Shown in pieces: positions 45,337 to 48,619 of a stretch of 48,619 nucleotides of DNA. This DNA comes from Anaerobacillus alkaliphilus (GTDB taxonomy: Bacteria > Bacillota > Bacilli > Bacillales > Anaerobacillaceae). Each line of letters opens with the position of its first letter. Positions within the stretch are counted from its first letter, which is position 1. The stretch covers positions 1 to 48,619 of the forward strand of contig NZ_QOUX01000036.1 in the NCBI RefSeq assembly GCF_004116265.1, written 5' to 3'. The notes beneath the pieces were generated by a model, which did no database searches, was not told the origin of the DNA, and saw nothing but the letters and a program-made list of their open reading frames with translations. A program made the translations under genes and the position numbers.

Positions 45337-45527
45337 GCTCTTTTCGTAAACATTGTGGCTTTTTACGCTAAAATAATCGAAAAAAATACCCTAGATGAAG
45401 ATATCAGCCAACAAATCAAGTAAGAAAAGAGCAATACTTACTAAATTAGTGATCAATCCTTAGTATTTTGTGTAAAAATCCGGCTTTTGGGATTTTTACG
45501 AAAGCAACAAACTTTTCGAAAACAGCA
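45337..45527 (-). mobile_element. MITE copy 4 (about 190 bp, inverted, degenerate ends)
   Basis: Same family as copies 1-3, in inverted orientation: it starts GCTCTTTTCGTAAACATTG, having lost the first G, and ends CGAAAACAGCA with a changed last base. The target duplication is no longer clear (TTTTACTA against CTTTAATA, 6 of 8). It begins right after the ftsH terminator T-tract and fills most of the 327-bp gap before coaX. Confidence 0.87.
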
Positions 45528-45624
45528 CTTTAATAAGTTAAAAATACAAATTTGTTCATTTTTCGCTCATAAGTATTTATACTGAAGAGGGATAAAAATT
45601 CAATAACCTAAGTAGGTGACATTA

Positions 45625-46392
45625 ATGATCTTTGTTTTAGATGTAGGAAATACAAACATTGTATTAGGTGTTTATGAAGGAGAAAAACTTAAGTACCATT
45701 GGAGAATAGGGACTGACCGAACAAAAACAGAAGACGAGTTTGGCATGATGGTGAAACAACTCTTTTCTTATGAAGGGCTCACCACGAAAGACATAGATGG
45801 AATTATTATTTCGTCAGTAGTACCTCCAATTATGTATGCCTTAGAGAAAATGTGTAAGAAATATTTTAATATCACACCAATGGTCATTGGTCCTGGTATT
45901 AAAACAGGTTTGAATATTAAATATGATAATCCGAAAGAAGTGGGTGCCGATAGAATTGTCAATGCAGTAGCTGCAATTGATATGTACGGTGGTCCCTTGA
46001 TTATTGTTGATTTTGGAACTGCAACTACATATTGTTATATCAATGAAGAAAAACAATATATGGGTGGTGCTATTGCTCCAGGGATTGGGATTTCAACAGA
46101 AGCTTTATACAATAGAGCATCTAAACTTCCTCGAATAGAAATTGTTAAGCCTAATAACATTATTGGTAAAAATACTGTTAGTGCCATGCAAGCGGGTATT
46201 TTATATGGGTATGTTGGACAAGTTGAAGGTATCGTTACTCGTATGAAAGCACAAGCAGTAGGGAATCCTAAGGTGATTGCAACAGGTGGTTTAGCACCTT
46301 TAATTGCAAATGAGTCGACGATGATTGATGTTGTAGACCCATTTTTAACACTCAAAGGACTTCAAATGATCTATACAAAAAATCTAGAATAA
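45625..46392 (+). CDS. coaX: Type III pantothenate kinase
   Basis: CoaX phosphorylates pantothenate, the first committed step of coenzyme A synthesis. The 255-residue protein of the ASKHA fold has the N-terminal phosphate motif [17 protein letters not shown], the [11 protein letters not shown] segment, the [10 protein letters not shown] motif, and [24 protein letters not shown] 45625 lies 6 nt after AGGTGA; the GTG at 45616 falls inside that site. It is followed by an unusual hairpin-rich stretch and then hslO. Position after ftsH matches B. subtilis. MITE copy 4 lies just upstream. Confidence 0.95.
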   Translation: MIFVLDVGNTNIVLGVYEGEKLKYHWRIGTDRTKTEDEFGMMVKQLFSYEGLTTKDIDGIIISSVVPPIMYALEKMCKKYFNITPMVIGPGIKTGLNIKYDNPKEVGADRIVNAVAAIDMYGGPLIIVDFGTATTYCYINEEKQYMGGAIAPGIGISTEALYNRASKLPRIEIVKPNNIIGKNTVSAMQAGILYGYVGQVEGIVTRMKAQAVGNPKVIATGGLAPLIANESTMIDVVDPFLTLKGLQMIYTKNLE

Positions 46393-46399
46393 ATTAGTA

Positions 46400-46468
46400 A
46401 AGAGGATGACTCAAGGGAGTCGGTTACTACCAATTTTGGTGGAGTCATTCCGGTGGAGTGATCCTCTT
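46400..46468 (+). promoter_or_regulatory. Structured leader between coaX and hslO
   Basis: AAGAGGATGACTC (46400-46412) can pair with GAGTGATCCTCTT (46456-46468) with one mismatch. Its ATGACTC part can instead pair perfectly with GAGTCAT (46442-46448). CTACCAA-TT-TTGGTGG (46427-46442) forms a separate hairpin. GGTGGAGTCATTCC and GGTGGAGTGATCC are imperfect tandem copies. The T-tract after it is weak (CTATTT), so a plain terminator is doubtful. Confidence 0.45.
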
Positions 46469-46505
46469 CTATTTGGTAGTATATACTAGAAGGTGGGAAT
46501 TTTTT

Positions 46506-47384
46506 ATGACAGATTACTTAGTAAAGGCAATAGGATTTGAAGGAAAAGTAAGAGCATACGCAATTAGAACAACAAATATGGTCGGAGAAGCAGTTCGAAG
46601 ACATGGAACTTGGCCGACTGCATCTGCAGCTTTAGGAAGAGCTATGACTGCTTCTACAATGATGGCTGCTATGTTAAAAGGAGAAGAAAAGATTACAGTA
46701 AAAATTGATGGTGGCGGTCCAATCGGAGCAATTATCGTGGATAGTAACGCCAAAGGCGAAACAAGAGGCTATGTTGGAAATCCAAAAGTGCACTTTGAGT
46801 TAAATGCTCATGGCAAGCTAGATGTAGCAAGGGCAGTTGGTAGAGATGGATTATTAGCGGTTGTCAAGGATATTGGCATGCGTGATCATTTCACAGGAAG
46901 TGTACCACTTGTATCCGGAGAGCTTGGTGAAGACTTTACTTACTATTTTGCCTCATCTGAGCAAACACCAGCATCTGTTGGTGTCGGTGTGCTTGTAAAC
47001 CCAGATGAAACGATCTTGGCATCTGGTGGATTTATCATTCAATTGATGCCTGGTGCTGATGATGAAACAATTACGTTTATAGAAAATAGGTTAAGTACGA
47101 TACCCCCAGTGTCAAAGCTAATAGAAGCAGGAATGCCACCTGAGGAATTATTGTATGCCCTTTTAGGCGATGACAATGTAAAAATTTTAGAGAAAATGGA
47201 TGTTATTTTTAAATGTAATTGTTCACGGGAAAGAATTGCTAATGCACTTATCAGTTTAGGAAAAGAAGAACTTACAGATATGATTGAAACAGAAGCTGGA
47301 GCAGAAACAGAATGTCACTTCTGTAACGAAAAATATACGTTTACAAAAGCTGAGCTCGAACAGTTACGAGAAGAAGCTAACTAA
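46506..47384 (+). CDS. hslO: Redox-regulated chaperone Hsp33
   Basis: Hsp33 is a holdase switched on by oxidation of its zinc cysteines. The 292-residue protein has the N-terminal [21 protein letters not shown] start, [17 protein letters not shown], the [28 protein letters not shown] core, and the C-terminal redox module with CxC at C237/C239 and CxxC at C270/C273. ATG 46506 has AGAAGGTGGG about 9 nt upstream; the 16 in-frame codons before it overlap the hairpin region and are rejected. Placement between coaX and cysK is conserved. Confidence 0.96.
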   Translation: MTDYLVKAIGFEGKVRAYAIRTTNMVGEAVRRHGTWPTASAALGRAMTASTMMAAMLKGEEKITVKIDGGGPIGAIIVDSNAKGETRGYVGNPKVHFELNAHGKLDVARAVGRDGLLAVVKDIGMRDHFTGSVPLVSGELGEDFTYYFASSEQTPASVGVGVLVNPDETILASGGFIIQLMPGADDETITFIENRLSTIPPVSKLIEAGMPPEELLYALLGDDNVKILEKMDVIFKCNCSRERIANALISLGKEELTDMIETEAGAETECHFCNEKYTFTKAELEQLREEAN

Positions 47385-47392
47385 GTAAAGAA

Positions 47393-47444
47393 AGCCTTTA
47401 TTTATCACTTAAAATGCAACGTTGATAAATAAAGGCTAATTTTT
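47393..47444 (+). terminator. hslO terminator
   Basis: A perfect 15-pair stem, AGCCTTTATTTATCA/TGATAAATAAAGGCT with a 15-base loop, is followed by AATTTTT. Confidence 0.85.
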
Positions 47445-47455
47445 ACAAAAAAGAA

Positions 47456-47484
47456 TTGACAGTTGTAACTTGCTCTGATAAATT
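47456..47484 (+). promoter_or_regulatory. Sigma-A promoter of cysK
   Basis: TTGACA, a 17-bp spacer and TAAATT lie 66 bp before cysK. Downstream, the stretch around 47495-47524 (ACCAATG...TACTCGGTATTA) loosely recalls a CymR-type site, but I do not call it. Confidence 0.72.
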
Positions 47485-47550
47485 AATAGTAATTAAACCA
47501 ATGAATTTACTCGGTATTAAAAATAGAGATCTTATGAGGAGGAGTTATTT

Positions 47551-48474
47551 ATGAAAGTTGCAAACTCAATTACAGAATTAATTGGTCAAACACCTTTAGT
47601 GAAATTAAATCGTCTAGTATCTGAGGATCATGCAGACGTATACTTAAAACTTGAATACATGAACCCAGGAAGTAGTGTTAAAGACCGTATAGCTTTAGCG
47701 ATGATTGAAGCAGCTGAGAAAAACGGAAAATTAACAGCTGATACGACTATTATTGAACCGACGAGTGGTAACACAGGAATTGGGTTAGCAATGGTTGCTG
47801 CGGCGAAAGGCTACCGTACAATCCTAGTTATGCCAGAAACAATGAGTTTAGAGCGCCGTAATCTTCTTCGTGCTTATGGAGCAGAATTAGTGTTAACTCC
47901 TGGTCCAGAGGGAATGGGTGGAGCAATCCGTAAAGCAACAGAATTAGCAAAAGAAAATGGCTACTTTATGCCACAACAGTTTGAAAATGAAGCGAATCCT
48001 GAAGTTCACCGTCTAACTACTGGTAGAGAACTATTAGAGCAAGTTGGTGACCAACTTGATGGTTTTGTCTCAGGTATTGGTACAGGTGGTACAATTACAG
48101 GTGCTGGTGGAGTGTTAAAAGAAAAATTCCCGAACTTACACATCGCAGCAGTAGAACCATCGGATTCTCCAGTATTATCTGGTGGAAAGCCAGGACCGCA
48201 TAAGATCCAAGGGATTGGAGCAGGTTTTGTTCCTGACATCTTAAACACACAAATATATGATGAGGTTATCCAAATCTCTACAGAAGAAGCATTTGAGTAT
48301 GCTCGTCGTGCTGCAAAAGAAGAAGGTATCTTAGGTGGTATTTCTTCTGGTGCTGCAATTGCTGCCGCTCTAAAACTAGCCCAAAAGCTAGGTAAAGGTA
48401 AAAAAGTAGTTGCAATCATTCCTAGTAACGGTGAAAGATATTTAAGTACGGCTTTATATCAATTTGAAGAATAA
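47551..48474 (+). CDS. cysK: Cysteine synthase A (O-acetylserine sulfhydrylase)
   Basis: CysK makes cysteine from O-acetylserine and sulfide with PLP. The 307-residue protein has the [16 protein letters not shown] start, the PLP lysine K44 in SSVKDR, the substrate-binding TSGNTG at residues 71-76, the [11 protein letters not shown] phosphate loop (about 177-187), and [10 protein letters not shown] near the C terminus. GAGGAGGAG lies about 8 nt before ATG 47551. It has its own sigma-A promoter. An IS3-family element begins 19 bp after its stop and may have displaced the native terminator. Confidence 0.97.
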   Translation: MKVANSITELIGQTPLVKLNRLVSEDHADVYLKLEYMNPGSSVKDRIALAMIEAAEKNGKLTADTTIIEPTSGNTGIGLAMVAAAKGYRTILVMPETMSLERRNLLRAYGAELVLTPGPEGMGGAIRKATELAKENGYFMPQQFENEANPEVHRLTTGRELLEQVGDQLDGFVSGIGTGGTITGAGGVLKEKFPNLHIAAVEPSDSPVLSGGKPGPHKIQGIGAGFVPDILNTQIYDEVIQISTEEAFEYARRAAKEEGILGGISSGAAIAAALKLAQKLGKGKKVVAIIPSNGERYLSTALYQFEE

Positions 48475-48495
48475 TTAAGAAAGCAGTCCAATTTG

Positions 48496-48547
48496 AACTG
48501 CACCCCAATTGTTAGACACAACTAACGATTGGGGTGCAGTTTTATTT
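48496..48547 (+). terminator. Hairpin terminator at the IS left end
   Basis: The 20-pair stem starting AACTGCACCCCAATT, with a six-base loop and a T-rich tail, would end cysK transcripts and shield the transposase gene from outside transcription. Confidence 0.75.
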
Positions 48548-48619
48548 ATGACTAAATTTACAAGTGATACGAAATTAATGATCATTGAAGGCTATAACTC
48601 GAAAATAACTTCTCAAAAA
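48548..48619 (+). CDS. Partial IS3-family transposase OrfA (N-terminal 24 residues)
   Basis: The open frame MTKFTSDTKLMIIEGYNSKI runs to the window edge. Its pattern (a short polar start, K(F/Y)(S/T)xxxKLxxxxxY) resembles the helix-turn-helix N terminus of IS3/IS150 OrfA proteins. Only 24 codons are visible, so the family rests on this weak similarity plus the adjoining IS-type end. Its only ribosome-binding candidate, GGGGTG, is buried in the hairpin, as expected for a self-limiting transposase. Confidence 0.5.
   Translation, partial: MTKFTSDTKLMIIEGYNSKITSQK

Larger units (their letters stand above)
48494..48619 (+). mobile_element. Left end of an IS3-family (IS150-like) insertion sequence, cut by the window edge
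   Basis: TGAACTGCACCCC at 48494 resembles the terminal repeat of IS150-group elements (TGTACTGCACCC in IS150). A 20-pair hairpin follows (48496-48515 with 48522-48541, one G-U pair), typical of IS ends that block read-through, and then a transposase-like start. The right end and target duplication are outside the window. Confidence 0.65.

Noticed and set aside
47490-47524. A CymR-type operator at the cysK promoter.
   Set aside because: CymR control of cysK is plausible by analogy, but the match to the motif as I recall it is too loose to call.
48006-48419. A 137-codon open frame opposite cysK.
   Set aside because: It has the pattern of a reverse-strand shadow (proline, serine and alanine rich) with no start signals.

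Overview
The window is a chromosomal core segment from a low-GC, endospore-forming member of the Bacillaceae. Gene order follows the classic Bacillus subtilis block running from the end of an rRNA operon to cysK (gin, yaaO, tmk, darA, holB, ricT, yabA ... spoIIE, tilS, hpt, ftsH, coaX, hslO, cysK). Protein divergence and gene gains and losses place it outside the B. subtilis species group. I cannot name the genus from sequence alone.

Layout. 1-660: 3' end of an rRNA operon (5S rRNA and terminator), then the sigma-G inhibitor gene gin on the minus strand. 660-7200: yaaO, tmk, darA, holB, ricT, yabA, trmN6 and rsmI (nucleotide metabolism, replication control, RNA modification). 7200-10220: divergent abrB and metG, separated by a 760-bp regulatory region with Spo0A boxes and a methionine T-box. 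10330-19150: tatD-like yabD, yabE, rnmV, rsmA, yabG, veg, sspF, ispE, purR, ridA and spoVG. 19350-28330: glmU, prs, ctc, pth, fin, mfd and spoVT. 28560-35210: an inserted SDR dehydrogenase gene (minus strand), yabM, mazG, rqcP, yabP, yabQ, divIC and yabR. 35560-48475: spoIIE, yabS, yabT, a two-gene threonine/serine exporter pair, tilS, hpt, ftsH, coaX, hslO and cysK. At the right edge an IS3-family (IS150-like) element begins.

The gene content is mostly housekeeping (replication, translation, tRNA/rRNA maturation, cell-envelope precursors, purine control, cysteine synthesis) mixed with sporulation genes. Promoter-like sequences match the expected sporulation or stress sigma factor for many of the latter: sigma-H (spoVG), Spo0A/sigma-A with a long spacer (spoIIE), sigma-E (yabP), sigma-F/G (fin), sigma-G (spoVT, sspF), sigma-K (yabG) and sigma-B (ctc). 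These assignments rest on motif matching only.

The non-core content is small mobile or repetitive DNA. There are four copies of a 190-260 bp MITE with inverted ends and 8-bp AT-rich target duplications, each downstream of an intrinsic terminator. Four copies of a second palindromic repeat have a GCTTCGAAG(C/T) centre; three of them stop just before the ribosome-binding site of the next gene. Two further AT-rich repeats flank rqcP. I found no CRISPR array, phage, toxin-antitoxin or defence system, and no clear candidate for a wholly new biological system. The repeat families and the structured coaX-hslO leader are the least explained parts.
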